A DNA stretch of 64,000 nucleotides from Gracilariopsis chorda (lineage: Eukaryota > Rhodophyta > Florideophyceae > Gracilariales > Gracilariaceae), in contig NBIV01000093.1 in assembly GCA_003194525.1 (NCBI GenBank), positions 62,001 to 126,000 on the forward strand, read 5' to 3'. Shown here piece after piece: positions 13,317-24,716 of this stretch. Both the position numbers and the translations under genes were made by a program. The notes beneath the pieces are model-generated. The model was not told the DNA's origin, did no database searches, and saw only the letters and a list, made by a program, of their open reading frames with translations. Position 1 is the first letter of the stretch. Each line of letters starts with the position of its first letter.

Positions 13317-16300
13317 ATCCCCTATTTCAGAGAGAAAGTGTAGTGCGTGCAGCTTCTGCGAGCTCTGGCGGTGTGTTCTTGCGGTTGAGTAAGCGCTTAA
13401 GTATTATCGGCATATCTTCGAAAATGCGGTGCAGAGGTTCCAAAGTGTGTTCTGCAACGTCGAGTACTTTCCAACGTACTTGCACTTTTAGGCCAATGTC
13501 CGTGTGCACGAGTTTTATCAAGCTTGCAACCGGCATTCTAGTTTCGGAAGCAATCACATGTGAAAATATGGCGGCAGTGTCGAGCGAATTCCCGTGGTAG
13601 AACATGAGCCGTGACGCATGAACTTCTTATGTAGCCCCATTTAGTAGATCCTTCACTTGATAAACGTAATCCGAAAGCGTCTTGAGCACCCGTCGTGGGC
13701 TGCACCAGCGGAGTGCCAAGTCCTGACCAGCATGAAACTCTTCCCGTGCCGCCAAAACAAAATCGCCTTAAACAAAGTTGCACAGTGTATCCTTTGAAGC
13801 CTGATTCCTTGACGCCTCCCGGTTCTTCTGTAGGGTCTTTTGTACTAATGAGTGGAGCTCTGCGCAGGCCTTCTGAAGGGATTCAACGTTATTGCAACGT
13901 TCCGCGACAACCCCTGAAACTTCTACAATCTTCTGTGTCGTGGTGCGAAGTAACGACGTTATCGGCGGGGTCGGTGTCATGCTCAAGAAAGCCGTAACCG
14001 GAGTTATATTTCTGCGGTCCGGCGAAGGAGCATTCTTAAGGATGATCTGAATGAGAGGTAGGAGGCCAGTCCATTCTTTGAAGTCCATTTGAAACTCTGA
14101 TGTGAGTGCGCGAAAAGCACGAATGACGTCCCTCTGTAGACGTTCGACTGCGCCTGTGCTCCAAGGAGTGTAGGGCAGCGTATAATGATGTGGAACTCGA
14201 AGAGATTTAGAGAGCAATTGGATTGTCTCGTTGCAGAAATGAGTGGGCCTGTCAGTCATGAGCCCTTGTGGTACTGCACAGGCTGCGCACCAATCGACGA
14301 TAGCTTGCGCTGCGTTCTCAGCGGCGATGTTGGCGAAGGCGAAGAACCATTTATAGTCCGAGTGATCGTCGTGTAGCATCAAGACATACTTCTCCCAACT
14401 TCGGCTTGGCCCAGTTTCAAGATAGTCGAACTGCGGCAGGTCATTTCGAGCTGCGCCATGAACTGTGGGACCGAACGGTCTAGGGACCTTTTCGCCTCCG
14501 GTGGCTGATATCCAATGGATGCCAGATTGCACGAATGTAAATATGTCTTTTTTCTGCGTTTTACAGCCAAAGCGTTTCTACAAGCTCTTTGATGTGGTCA
14601 GTCGGCCTCAGTGTCCGGTTTGTACAGTGTGCTCGATAATGCAGAGTCGCAGCTGCAGAGAGTCGGAAGTTTTCGGGATCCATAAAGCGCCATCCTTGAA
14701 TTTCCACAGTCCTTCCTCTTGTTGGATTCCTTCCAGCCGATGTTGTGCGTTTGGAAATTGCTCAGAACGGATTTATTCGGGCTTGGGCCAGACAGTGTTT
14801 GCTACAGAGCTCGATGGGAGAGAGCTGGGACCTTTAAAAGTCGGCGAAGAGTTTATGAAGCAGCCCAACCAGTGAGCATGTCTGTCCACACGTTGTCCAT
14901 ACCCTTGATATGAAAGCAGATGTAGTTTTGGAAGTTTAGTTTGGCAGCCCAACGTAGAGCCTTCCGAACCAACGGTTGGCTCAGTTCCGGGATGATGGAG
15001 AGCGGGTCAAAGATGAAAATCAGGTTGTTATGGCCTGTGTACAGAGCAAAGCCAGAGGAGGTCGCAAAGGGCCAGTGCATTGTTTCAAGAGTGGCAAGAA
15101 TGGCAAACCCCTCCTTCTCTATGACAGACCACCCCTGCTGCGTCGCGCCGAAGAGGCCAGAGCAAAAAGCTAAAGGAATGTGCCGTTGCTCACTATGTGG
15201 CTTATTGAGGTCGGAAAGGGGCACTTTCGTGATGATGCCCGACCAAATATTGTCAGATGCATGTACACGACGAGTCTCTGGCTCTCGCCCCTGTGGGCAA
15301 GGATGACGCTATGTGCGAGTGCTTCCTTGTATGTCTGAAAAGTCTTCGACTGCACTGCGGACCAACCAAGGCCGTCAAAATCTACCTTCGCGACTGCTGT
15401 TCTCATACGTTTTCCCGCCTTCGAGTACAATTTTTCCAGAAAATGATGTAGAAGTAGGGTGAGGTTGGAGAACTCTGGAATGCTCATCTTGGCCCATTGT
15501 AGTGCGCATAGGAACTGCTGCGAATGTGCCCCGTTCACCTGGGGCTCCATGCACAGTAGTCCTTCCAACTGTCTCGAGTCGTACCTTACTCCGGCTGCGG
15601 AAATGATTCTGCCACACCACCTTATAGACTTCGCAAATAGGATGCATTTCTTTGGGTGAAGGCGAATAGAATATTCGCGGCAGACTTTCAAAAGCTTCCT
15701 TATTCCTTGTATGAGCTACTCGACAGTTTTCCTATGGTGCAGAATGTCGTCGAGCCAGTACAACCCGCATTTTCAAAGGTGCTTTGGGAATATCTCAGCC
15801 AAAACGGACTGGAGGTGGGTTGTCACATTTGTTGTTCCAAGCAGGACTCGCGTTGGGGAAAAGATGCCGTCCGGGGCTTTTAAAGACTGGAGTGCCTGGG
15901 ATGCTTTGTCAAGTCGGAATTGCCAGTAGCCATGCGAGGGGTCGAAAGTGGCACAGAATTCTGATCCAGCGAGCTTGAGAAGCACTTGTTCGATGTTGGG
16001 CCTGGGGTACTGGCCCTTGACAATGAATTTTTTTATTGGGCAGAGGTCGACAGTGAACCGAAAACGGTGTGGTCCTGGCTTTGGGACGATGAGCGAGGCA
16101 CTTCCACATCTGGAAATTGGGTTGGGGTACGCCATTCCTGTGCGGATGAGGTCCTCCAAAAGGTTCTGGAGAAATGTGCACTGGTCTCGAGAGTAGTTTT
16201 TGAGGCGGAAACGGACAGGTTTGGCTTCTGGGACAAGCTCCATCTTCAGCGGTCTGATGTTGGCCGGAGGCCCGGCGGAGAGAGATACCGGGAAAATGTC

Positions 16301-17411
16301 CCTGTCTCCGTTAGTATGGCTTGAAGTTCGGTGAGGTGCGGGGCTGCCATGCTATTTTGGCGTGCGGTCTCGACCATCCCACTTACTGCATTTTCGATTT
16401 CTTCGTGCTGTGCACTATCCACAGGGTCAAGCAGCGAGGGGTCGGGAAATTGGTCTTGTTCCTAGCGTGCGGCATGATCATTCACCATCGGGCGATCAGC
16501 AGTAAGCACGGATGTTGTATTGGTGGATAGCGTTGGACCAGCGTCTTTGTGGAGCCTCGCCATCATCAAAAGACTGACCTACCCTTTCTCAAAATCGACT
16601 GTTGGGTTCCCAAATTCGGAGCAATCTGCTCCGTTCAGCGCAAAACGATTATTGTCGAGCAAAGTCTCAGTGTCTACGCGAAGGTGGCACAGAACTGGGC
16701 GACCGATGAGGAGTTCTTTTGCAACTTCATGTGAGAAAATCCTAGATTGGATTCGAGTTTTGCGCGCAGTGATTTTGGCTGGACTGTCGAGATGATGTTC
16801 TCAATAGCGACCTTGGGTCTCGATTTTGTTCCTAGTTTCAATCCCTGGCGTCTTAGAAGTGACAAATATGATGCAAACAGATTTTCCATGCGCATCGGCG
16901 CAAACGTCTCCATTATATTCATTCTGAGTTCTCTGTCAACGATGGCGTTAAGATTCGGAACAGAAATAGTACTCTTCTTGGTTTTATAGCGCTCCTCTAG
17001 AAAGGTTCGCAACCTTGCGTTCGTTACCATGTCCACGTTAGTCATATTCGGAATCAATTTGAGTTCCACGATGGATTCCAGCCATTCCGGGTACATGCAG
17101 TATGGAAGGTTGACTGGTCGGACGGGCTCGGTGGTCGTCGCGTTCATAACGGCAAGCTAAAGGATACGAGCGGTGACTTCCTTGCAATACTGATCGTACA
17201 GCGCGAGAAACGTTCTGATTGACGCGGAGTCAGTTTCTACCAAGCGCGGGTGACTAACCGATCTAGAAACAAAATTAGGCTCTTGGAAAGCAACGCCAGG
17301 CTTCGTGCCATCTTTTTGGCTGCTGGGTTGTCGCGTCGGCTGTGGATCAGACATTTTGATCGAACGGGGAAGAAAAACGAAAAAAACCGTTGTAATGAAA
17401 CCAATGATCAC

Positions 17412-17630
17412 TGTGGCGAACTACGGTAGTTGTTTGTGCAAGAAAGGTGAGGTTCGCTGCCTCTGGTTTTACCCAGAGGCTGCTCTGTCGTTTCTTAAGA
17501 CAGAGCAACAACAAAAAACTCTGTGCGTAGCTACTGCTACCTACGGGGCCACCTACGCAGCGTTTGGGTGGAAGGAACCATGTTTCCCATTTGAGTTCGG
17601 ACTACCCACGCAGAGATGGCAATGGCTACA
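17412..17630 (-). repeat. Element C 5' LTR (right copy)
   Basis: A 219-bp repeat beginning TGTGG and ending GGCTACA, paired with 13098-13316. A possible primer-binding site (TTGGTTTCATTAC on the minus strand) starts a few bases inside it. The matching tRNA was not identified. Confidence 0.88.
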
Positions 17631-18177
17631 TCACGTCAGATTGGACAAGTTCCGCTCTGCCTATTGTCGGTCATAACCATTCAAAGTAGTCAGAAATGCC
17701 ACAAACCAACGCTCCTGCGGTACCTCATGCGCCGAAAGCAACCCCCGGATTTTGCCAAGAGATTCAAATGGGTCCTTGATAGAGGCGGGGTCATGACCTC
17801 TAAATGATGGCAGGTTAGGTATATGCAGTATGAGTGGAGACTGATCCAACGCTGTGTTCATCTGCAATTGTCGGTGGGAGCAGATATAGTGTAGTCTCTA
17901 CTCGTCGTTTCGTGTTATCAATTGTCCGCATGACATCATTACGTTCCCGTCCAACCCTATTCATACATCTTCGGTATTCATCGGTCTGTGAGGCATCCAA
18001 TTCATCAACGGTCAAAGCCGTAAGCTCATAATACTCTTCTTCCAACTTCAAATAAGAGGCAGATAGCCACATCATCTCTATTTCCTGACGCTTTAGCAAC
18101 GATTCCATCATGGCTGAAGAGTTGTCTGTCATCGTCCTACCACGCTAACCATAGAGTAGTTCTGTCGATCGAAAAAA

Positions 18178-18430
18178 TGTGTTGCTGAGACTGGGGGTAC
18201 TCGAGTTACATCATACACCTGCGGGTGGTTCTAGTTTATTGGGCCCTCGGAGTCTCTCTTATAGGACTCTTGGGTTGCTACCAACATTTACTACCTAGGA
18301 TGCGCAATTTGAAAGCGCCAAAATTTGTAACAGTCCAACCAGGATAGTTCCGTTTGAATCCAGATGAATTCAGAGGGTTGCCCGTTAGCGTAACCACTTC
18401 CGTCTGCCTGATTGCGTGTCCATCACCACA
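18178..18430 (-). repeat. Element B 5' LTR (right copy)
   Basis: A 253-bp repeat paired with 8892-9143. The sequence just beyond it at 18431 continues the integrase reading of element A (SLMFGRTMTGFKSFGE). This proves the order of insertion. Confidence 0.9.
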
Positions 18431-18784
18431 CAAGTTCGACGCCACTCTCGTTGATGTTCGGAAGAACCATGACTGGATTCAAAAGCTTCGGAGAAACGGA
18501 TACAGCATCCCCACTGAGCTCGGGGCTATGGAAGAAACATCAGGAAAACGTGAATGAGAATTGTATTTCAAGCAGTGAGAGAAAGAGTAAAGCAGGTCAA
18601 GAAGAAAGATGCGCGATAATTTGCCGTTGGAAGTCGTATGGTCAGCTCGGACATGTTTCCTCTAGGTTGTCGTGTAATGATGAGCGATGTTACTAGGGAC
18701 CAAAATGGGAAGCACGGTATGAGGGACCATTCACTGTGGTGTGCAAGAATAGAGGAGGCACTGAGGTTCTACGAGACGAATCGC
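18431..18784 (+). mobile_element. Element A, distal integrase piece
   Basis: This resumes the A integrase after the B insertion: SLMFGRTMTGFKSFGE corresponds to SLMFGRCINGFESFGK in B, and RYEGPFTVVCKNRGGTEVLRDE corresponds to the B tail with RKNHGGAYVLKDE. The A similarity stops at about 18784, where sequence of element D begins. The A 3' LTR is missing. Confidence 0.8.
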
Positions 18785-21700
18785 TGCCACCAGTGACTGC
18801 GTCCCGAAAGGTCAACCTGGATCTGACCATCATGCTACCGCAGACAGGAATCCCCGTGCGCATCAGAGACGTACAGTTCCTGATCGCGGACACGGAAATG
18901 CCTGAGGTACTCCTCGGCAGGCCGCTACTGAAGGCGATGGGATTCGATTTCAATGAACACCTACATCGCGTGGCGTCGCTCATAGATTGGAAAAAAGAAG
19001 AGGAACTACAAGGAGGACCTTGTAGAATATCTGCAGCGACATATCAGGGTCTAAGCTATACGGACATGGAAGACGACCCCATAGACCCGCCGGAGTGCCT
19101 GCAAGCCGGATTCGGCGTGGATTCCGCGGAATCGATCACCGAAGTAATCGAGAGGGCTGTCGAGGAGGCCAGCAAGAACGTTCTATCGGATGGAGGCACG
19201 AGGAAACTCCGGGGCATGTTGGAAAAACATCGAAGCTGTTTTTGGATCAAGTTACGACCGGACCCACCAGCTGATTTACGTCCTCTTGCGATCAAGCTCG
19301 CCCCAAATGCCAAACCCTACCGTTCCACGCAGCGCCAATACTCGCCAGCGCAAAGAGTTTTTATCAAGCACACGATTCGCGAGCTCGAGAAGATCGTCGC
19401 AGTATACAAGAACGATCAGGCACGGTGGGCATGCCCGTCCCTGGCAGTTCCAAAACCGGGTTCGGACAAGCTTCGATTCACAGTCGACCTGCGAGGAACC
19501 AATGCCGAGACTCTACCATTCCAGTCCGCGATACCCCACCTGGAATCGATGCTACAGGACTGTGGAGAAAGCAAATGTTTCGCGAATATTGATTTCACGC
19601 ACCGGTATTGGCAAATACCCTTGGACAAACTTTCGCAAGAAGTCATCTCTATTCAAACACCAGCAGGAATATATTCACCGATGAGGACGTTGCAGGGGGG
19701 CACTGATTCTGGCAGCCATTTCCAATCCGTAACCAGAGAAAAGTTCGAGGGCAAGGTACAGCGCATGCTGCAATGGTTAGACGATTTCCTCATCCACGCC
19801 AAGGACGAGAACGAGCTGCTGTCCGATATCGCCGCATTTCTCGAGGTGTGTACAGAATTCGGGTTCAAAGTGAACCCCAAGAAGTCTTGCTTCTTCACCA
19901 CCGAGGTGAAATTTTGCGGAAGGATAATTACATCCGAAGGAGTCCAGTTCGACCCTTGAAATTTCGAGGCTGTACTGGCGATGAAACCCCCGAGGATGGG
20001 AGACGAGTTGCAGCAGTTGCTGTGCGCAACCAACTGGATGAGAACATCCATTCCTCAGTACTCCCGACTCGTAGAACCTCTTCACCAACTGCTGGAAGAA
20101 GCATGCCAGAAGGCCGGGAAGAGGACGAAGAAAGCTCTCCAGAAGGTAAAGCTCGAATGGAACGAAACCCACTCCGCAACGTTCGAGCACCTCAAAGAGC
20201 AGCTAGCAGAAGCAACGAAACTGGCGCTTCCAAAGGAAGGGTACCGCTTTTGTCTGTTCACGGACGCTTCAGATACCCATTGGCCAGCTGTTCTTACGCA
20301 ATCTCCCAAGAATGAGCAGAAGAAGCCGATCGAAGAGCAAACTCACGAACCGCTGTGCTTTCTATCCGGAGCCTCCAAAGGTTCATCGGAGCGCTGGAGT
20401 GTCCCCGAGAAGGAGGGATTCGCGATCGTCGAATCCATGTGCAGGTCGGATTGTCTAACAGTCGGACGACTAGTCTCCATCTACACCGACCACGCAAATC
20501 TCGTCTACATTTACGATCCATACGGTCGCAATCCAGGTATCGCCCGACATACAGCCAATAAATTTACACGCTGGGCTCTAAAGCTGAATGGGTTTCGATT
20601 CGTCATCGAACAAGCACCTGGAGAACGCAAAGTCTGGGCTGACATGTTGACGAGATGGGCGGTGCAACTCAGGAAGACTGTGCAGTCCGCCAATATCGTA
20701 CGCGTGAGTGCACTCATGTCCGCGCCGATCAATCCTGGAATAGACGATGCGTACGGTTGGCCTTTGCTGCAGGATATCATCCAATCGCAAGATGCAAACC
20801 GCACCAGCGCCCCAAAGCGAGCCCACGAGAAGGAAGGAGCCATCTGCATGCCCACAGGGCAAATGTGGATACCCGACGGTGACCAAAAGTTGCAACTAAG
20901 AATCTTGATCGCGGCACATACCGGTAAAGGCGGACACCGAGCAGCTGACTCAACTTTCCAGACAGTAGCAGCCCATTTCTGGCGGAAAGACCTCAGGCGA
21001 AGGACCACGGAATTTACCGCCTCCTGCTTCCATTGCATCGCTACTGAGCCAGGGAAAGTCATTCCCAGACCACTCGGACACACCCTGCATGCCGACAAGC
21101 CAGCCAAGCTTCTTCATTTCGATTACTGCTACATGCACAAAGGCGATAAGAGCAAGCTCTACACTCTGGTGGTCAAAGACGACCTCTCAGGCTATATTTG
21201 GCTCGAGAGAACGGAGGAAGCCGACTCCTACACCACAGCGGACGCACTGGTAGATTGGTTCGCATGCTTTGGAGTAGCCCAGTCGTGGATATCAGATCAG
21301 GGAAGCCACTTTAAGAACAAGCTCGTCAAATCCCTGGCACAGAAGCTGAAGGCCGACCACCATTTCACATTGCCGTACTGTGCTCGGAGCAACGGATCCG
21401 TCGAAGTCGTCTGCCGCGAACTACCCAGAGCCTGTCGGGCATTGCTGTCAGAATTTCAGCTGCCACAGTCGGCGTGGCCGAACGTTTTTCCGCTAGTACA
21501 GTCCGCGCTGAACAGTGCACCGACGAGAAGGCTTAACGGAAAGTGCCCGTTGACCGTATTTACCGGACTCCCGCAAGACTCACCTCTCGCCGCCATACTG
21601 AGAAGTCAGGAGGAAGTATCCACGGTCAGAAGCATTGACAGCATGCGTGCTAGAGCCTTAGTGGAAGTTGATAGGGTGCACGAGGCATTGCAAAAGATGC

Positions 21701-22400
21701 ACAGAAACTGCACATACCAAGCAAGAAGACAGCGAAAGTCTTCGGTCGATGCCCACAACCGGAGAACCGGGGTAAGAGTTGTTGCCTTCACAGAAGGCGA
21801 CTATGTGCTTAAGGCTATGCTACAGAGTAACATACGCGCAAAGACCATTTTGAAGTGGGACGGACCCTTCCGAGTCATAACGTGTCGAGAATAATTCATT
21901 TGTGAAGTAAAAAACCTACTTGACGGAAAGAAGGAGCGCGTGCGCGGTAGGAGATTGAAATTGTTCCGCAACAAGGACTTTAAAATATCAGAAGACATCA
22001 AGGATCACCTCGCGTATCAGCAAAATGAACTCTCGGTAATCGAGGACTTTGAGGATATTCGTCGCCGGAGTAATCAAGTAGAACTGCTGGTGAAATGGAC
22101 TGGTTTTTCTCTCGAAGAATCGGACTGGGTCAACATCGATTCACTACGTACGGACGTTCCCGAACTTTTACAGGAGTACTTGGAGGAAACCAAGAAGTCG
22201 GGGACATGAAGGCAACGCAACCTCATTTCAGCCATCGGCACACACTAACCAAACGAAGCGTTTGGCTGTGGGGGACTATTGATTGCGCATCATGCGTGAG
22301 ACGCATATGCGGCTGAATTGTAAGTAGCAGGTTGCGTAGGTAGCAGGTTATCGTAGATAGACCTGCACCGCGGGTTTGAGAGCCGTTACCCATAGACCGT
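18785..22400 (+). mobile_element. Element D, 5'-truncated Ty3/gypsy chromovirus
   Basis: It begins within the protease region (EVLLGRPLLKAMGF near 18900). Then follow RT (about 19330-19960, with LRFTVDL, HRYWQIPLDK and the catalytic WLDDFLI), RNase H (about 20220-20670, FTDASD), integrase zinc finger and core (about 20900-21580, PYCARSNGSVEVV) and a chromodomain (about 22030-22170, LLVKWTGFSLEESDWVNI). A purine run at 22268-22275 is a likely polypurine tract, so part of a 3' LTR probably follows to about 22400. Gag and the 5' LTR are missing. The pol frame is well preserved, with about two or three breaks, so it is younger than A-C. Confidence 0.85.
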
Positions 22401-22408
22401 GGGTGACG

Positions 22409-23479
22409 TCAATTCAAACGAGGTAGTTTCCTGTTTGAGAGCTGCCCGAAGGAGGCAGAATAAATACCCGGTTTCGGTATGAAGAAACCGAAACCGGAGG
22501 CATCCTCAGACGAACTTCTGAGGTCTTGTGCCTGTTCCATCGCCTCGCGTTCACTCGTACGCCTCCGTCGTGCGACTGCCCGCTCCAGCTTTCCTATCCT
22601 GACCAACAATTCCTTCTCTTGAACTCGCTTGCCCTCGGTTTCTTTGTTCCGCGTCTGCTCTCCTCGCCTCGATTTCTTCCGGTCGTACCCTTCAGACTTT
22701 CCACTTTGCTCTGCGATGTCTCGTTTCTGCGAAAACTTGCGCTTGAGCTTCTGACTGGCGCACGGTACTACATGTACTTGTGCCGCGAGTGTAGAGATCC
22801 TGTTGTTGAAAAACTTGAGGTCTCTTTTCTGGTCTTTCTTCCAAAGACGCATCTGGTCAGTCACGATTTGTCTGAGTTCTGGCGGCTCCAGCTTGCGAAC
22901 GAGCTTAGCGATGAGCTCCTTACACTGGTCTTTGTCGGTGATAATGCTTGAGGCGTTGTACTCGTCCAATGCGGCGATAGTCTCCAGTACGAGGTTCTCA
23001 GCGGCTCCGGACGGGTCCTGCGGCATCTGCTGATAATTCACCGTAGACAACGCTTCCTCCACACGATCACTTAGACCACCGACAGTAGATGACAGGCGCG
23101 AGTCAAACCAAGCCTTTACCGCTTCGTCAGTAGCCTCTTCTGCGGATGTACATCCATCGATACGTCCCAGTATACACAAACTGTGCAGCAATCTCGGTTT
23201 CATACACTGGCGAACGGATACTGGCTTGATGCGCTGGTTCGGGGGACGCCCGCTATTGACATCCTCCACACGTTCGGTGTAGGCTGAAAACTCAACTTCA
23301 AATTTGATTAGTTCCGGCTGTGATGCTCCTTCCACAGTCGGGGCATGAACTGTATTGACTATGCCGTATGACGGCATTGTGCTCAAATTACGTCCTGGTA
23401 CTCTTCGACGTCTATCATAGCGCTTTGCTTCATAATAAGGTTCATTTCGTAACAATTTGCGTGTCGTGCTCACAAGCAT
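22409..23479 (-). CDS. Gag-like open frame, 356 aa
   Basis: One uninterrupted minus-strand frame of 356 residues. Residues of about 70-230 have the helical, charged pattern of Ty3/gypsy capsid (RQCMKPRLLHSLCIL, then AVKAWFDSRLSS, then CKELIAKLVRKLEPPELR). A basic Lys/Arg-rich tail follows (about 245-300), and no zinc knuckle is seen. The layout resembles the gag of element C, so I read it as gag of a C/D-type chromovirus. It points away from D, with which it cannot form one element as it lies. Neither LTRs nor a pol region follow it. It looks whole as a frame. It may be a fossil fragment or a retained gag-derived gene, and the sequence alone does not decide. Confidence 0.5.
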   Translation of the reverse strand: MLVSTTRKLLRNEPYYEAKRYDRRRRVPGRNLSTMPSYGIVNTVHAPTVEGASQPELIKFEVEFSAYTERVEDVNSGRPPNQRIKPVSVRQCMKPRLLHSLCILGRIDGCTSAEEATDEAVKAWFDSRLSSTVGGLSDRVEEALSTVNYQQMPQDPSGAAENLVLETIAALDEYNASSIITDKDQCKELIAKLVRKLEPPELRQIVTDQMRLWKKDQKRDLKFFNNRISTLAAQVHVVPCASQKLKRKFSQKRDIAEQSGKSEGYDRKKSRRGEQTRNKETEGKRVQEKELLVRIGKLERAVARRRRTSEREAMEQAQDLRSSSEDASGFGFFIPKPGIYSASFGQLSNRKLPRLN

Positions 23480-23635
23480 TACTCTTTGAACACTTCGTCA
23501 TTCAATTTGACCAACGGGTTCGCAGTTGAAAGTGACGTTTACTGCAATGACAAACAGACGTGGCAGGCACAATAGCTTATGGTCAACAACGTCCGCACTG
23601 ACGGTGAGCATTAACGACGAAAGTGACAGAGTATC

Positions 23636-24565
23636 TTACACGACATTTCCACCATCACCGCCGTCACCACCATTTCCGCCCACCGCGATGGCACCATTCA
23701 CCATTCCGGCTCCGCCTGCACCACCTTGTCCACCACCAAGAAGCCCATGTCCGCCATCACCACCATCTCCACCATTTCCGCCCTCAGCTATATCAGCCAT
23801 CAAAGAAGCATCTCCACCTGCACCACCATCTCCTCCAACACCGACCGTAGCATCTCCTCCATCTCCACCAGCACCCCCATTTGCACCCATCACCATAACT
23901 CCCGTCCCGACAGCACTGCCACCCGCCCCACCGGCGCCACCATCCCCTTCAACAGTCGAGTCACCCCCACGACCTCCGTCACCCCCGTTTCCACCTACCC
24001 CATCCTCAGCCTCAATATCTCCACTCCCACCATCGCCGCCAGCGCCGCCGTTTCCGACGTTGGCGACTCCACCATCTCCACCTTGTCCACCATTTCCTCC
24101 ATCAACATCACCACCCGTAATACTTCCGCTGCCGGCAGTTCCACCAACACCACCACTACCCATTGAACCGGCAGCACCTCCCTGGCCACCGGCACCTCCA
24201 TTGCCCCCACTCCCAGACACGGGAGCGATGAGCACCCCATCTCCACCGTCGCCGGCGTCGCCACCGTCGCCAATATCCAGAGAATCACCTCCGTCTCCAC
24301 CGTACCCACCATTGCCGCCAATGGCAATAAGAGCTTCAGCAAATCCATTTCCACCGCTTCCACCATCACCGCCTCCCAGAAGTCCATCACCTCCGCTACC
24401 ACCTGACCCGCCGTTACCGCCAATGGCCAAAATATCACCACTGGCGAACCCATTAGCTCCGTCTGCACCATTGCCGCCGACCAACAAGCGCACGTTTCGT
24501 GGGACGATGACGGCTGCGTTGGACGCAACAGCAAGATAGAGAACAACAGCAACAGTGAACTTCAT
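23636..24565 (-). CDS. Glycine-rich secreted protein, 309 aa
   Basis: The start was placed at the methionine of a clear signal peptide ([17 protein letters not shown], residues 1-17) rather than at an upstream in-frame ATG, because the export signal begins there. After a short [10 protein letters not shown] segment almost the whole protein is built of GGNGG, GGDGG and GGAGG units, broken every 20-40 residues by short segments with larger side chains ([30 protein letters not shown]). There is no cysteine and no anchor. Known families with such composition are structural wall, cuticle or mucilage proteins, and a secreted matrix role is inferred. Poly-Gly packing (PGII helices or stacked turns) is possible. 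A TATA box lies about 145 bp upstream. There is no neighbouring gene in the same unit and no intron is needed. Confidence 0.75.
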   Translation of the reverse strand: MKFTVAVVLYLAVASNAAVIVPRNVRLLVGGNGADGANGFASGDILAIGGNGGSGGSGGDGLLGGGDGGSGGNGFAEALIAIGGNGGYGGDGGDSLDIGDGGDAGDGGDGVLIAPVSGSGGNGGAGGQGGAAGSMGSGGVGGTAGSGSITGGDVDGGNGGQGGDGGVANVGNGGAGGDGGSGDIEAEDGVGGNGGDGGRGGDSTVEGDGGAGGAGGSAVGTGVMVMGANGGAGGDGGDATVGVGGDGGAGGDASLMADIAEGGNGGDGGDGGHGLLGGGQGGAGGAGMVNGAIAVGGNGGDGGDGGNVV

Positions 24566-24707
24566 GTTTGATGATTTGAGTTGAATGTAAGAGAGATTGC
24601 AACGATCGAGTTCTTCAATGCTTTGGGCACAAAATAGGTGAGAACGTGAGTTAAGTAAATGTGGTGAGGAGACGGAGAATGGCGCTGGATCGTTCACCGA
24701 GCGCCAC

Positions 24708-24716
24708 CTTTATAGC
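24708..24716 (-). promoter_or_regulatory. TATA box of the glycine-rich gene
   Basis: The minus strand reads GCTATAAAG about 145 bp upstream of the start codon at 24565. That places transcription start near 24680 with a 5' leader of roughly 115 nt. Confidence 0.55.

Larger units (their letters stand above)
13098..17630 (-). mobile_element. Element C, Ty3/gypsy chromovirus with both LTRs, inserted into B gag
   Basis: Two 219-bp direct repeats bound this minus-strand element. From the right it carries gag (about 17360-16670), protease region and RT (about 16250-15400, with FRFTVDLCPI and SHGYWQFRLDK), RNase H (about 15220-14850), integrase core (about 14530-13770, with PYTPWSTGAVERLQR) and a chromodomain (about 13500-13390, VQVRWKVLDVAEHTLEPL). 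Flanks CCACG (13093-13097) and TCACG (17631-17635) suggest a 5-bp target duplication with one mismatch. LTRs are about 85% identical by eye. It is old and broken in ten or more places. RT and RNase H wording is related to element D. Confidence 0.87.
8892..18430 (-). mobile_element. Element B, Ty3/gypsy with both LTRs, inserted into A
   Basis: Direct repeats at 8892-9143 and 18178-18430 bound this minus-strand element. Both begin TG and end CA. Coding order from the right is gag start (about 18130-17665), interruption by C, then gag (about 13020-12490, with a CX2C...GH knuckle), protease region (about 12470-12030), RT (about 11990-10900), RNase H (about 10800-10400) and integrase with a chromodomain-like tail (about 10400-9290). 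A purine run lies just inside the 3' LTR at about 9144-9154. The flanks CAAGC (8887-8891) and CAAGT (18431-18435) look like a 5-bp target duplication with one later change. LTR identity is about 86-87% by eye, so it is old. About eight or more breaks. Confidence 0.88.

Noticed and set aside
23526-24539. 337-codon proline/serine-rich frame on the plus strand, extensin-like
   Set aside because: It is the exact antisense of the glycine-rich gene. GGN codons read backwards give NCC proline codons. The minus-strand frame has the signal peptide and TATA box.
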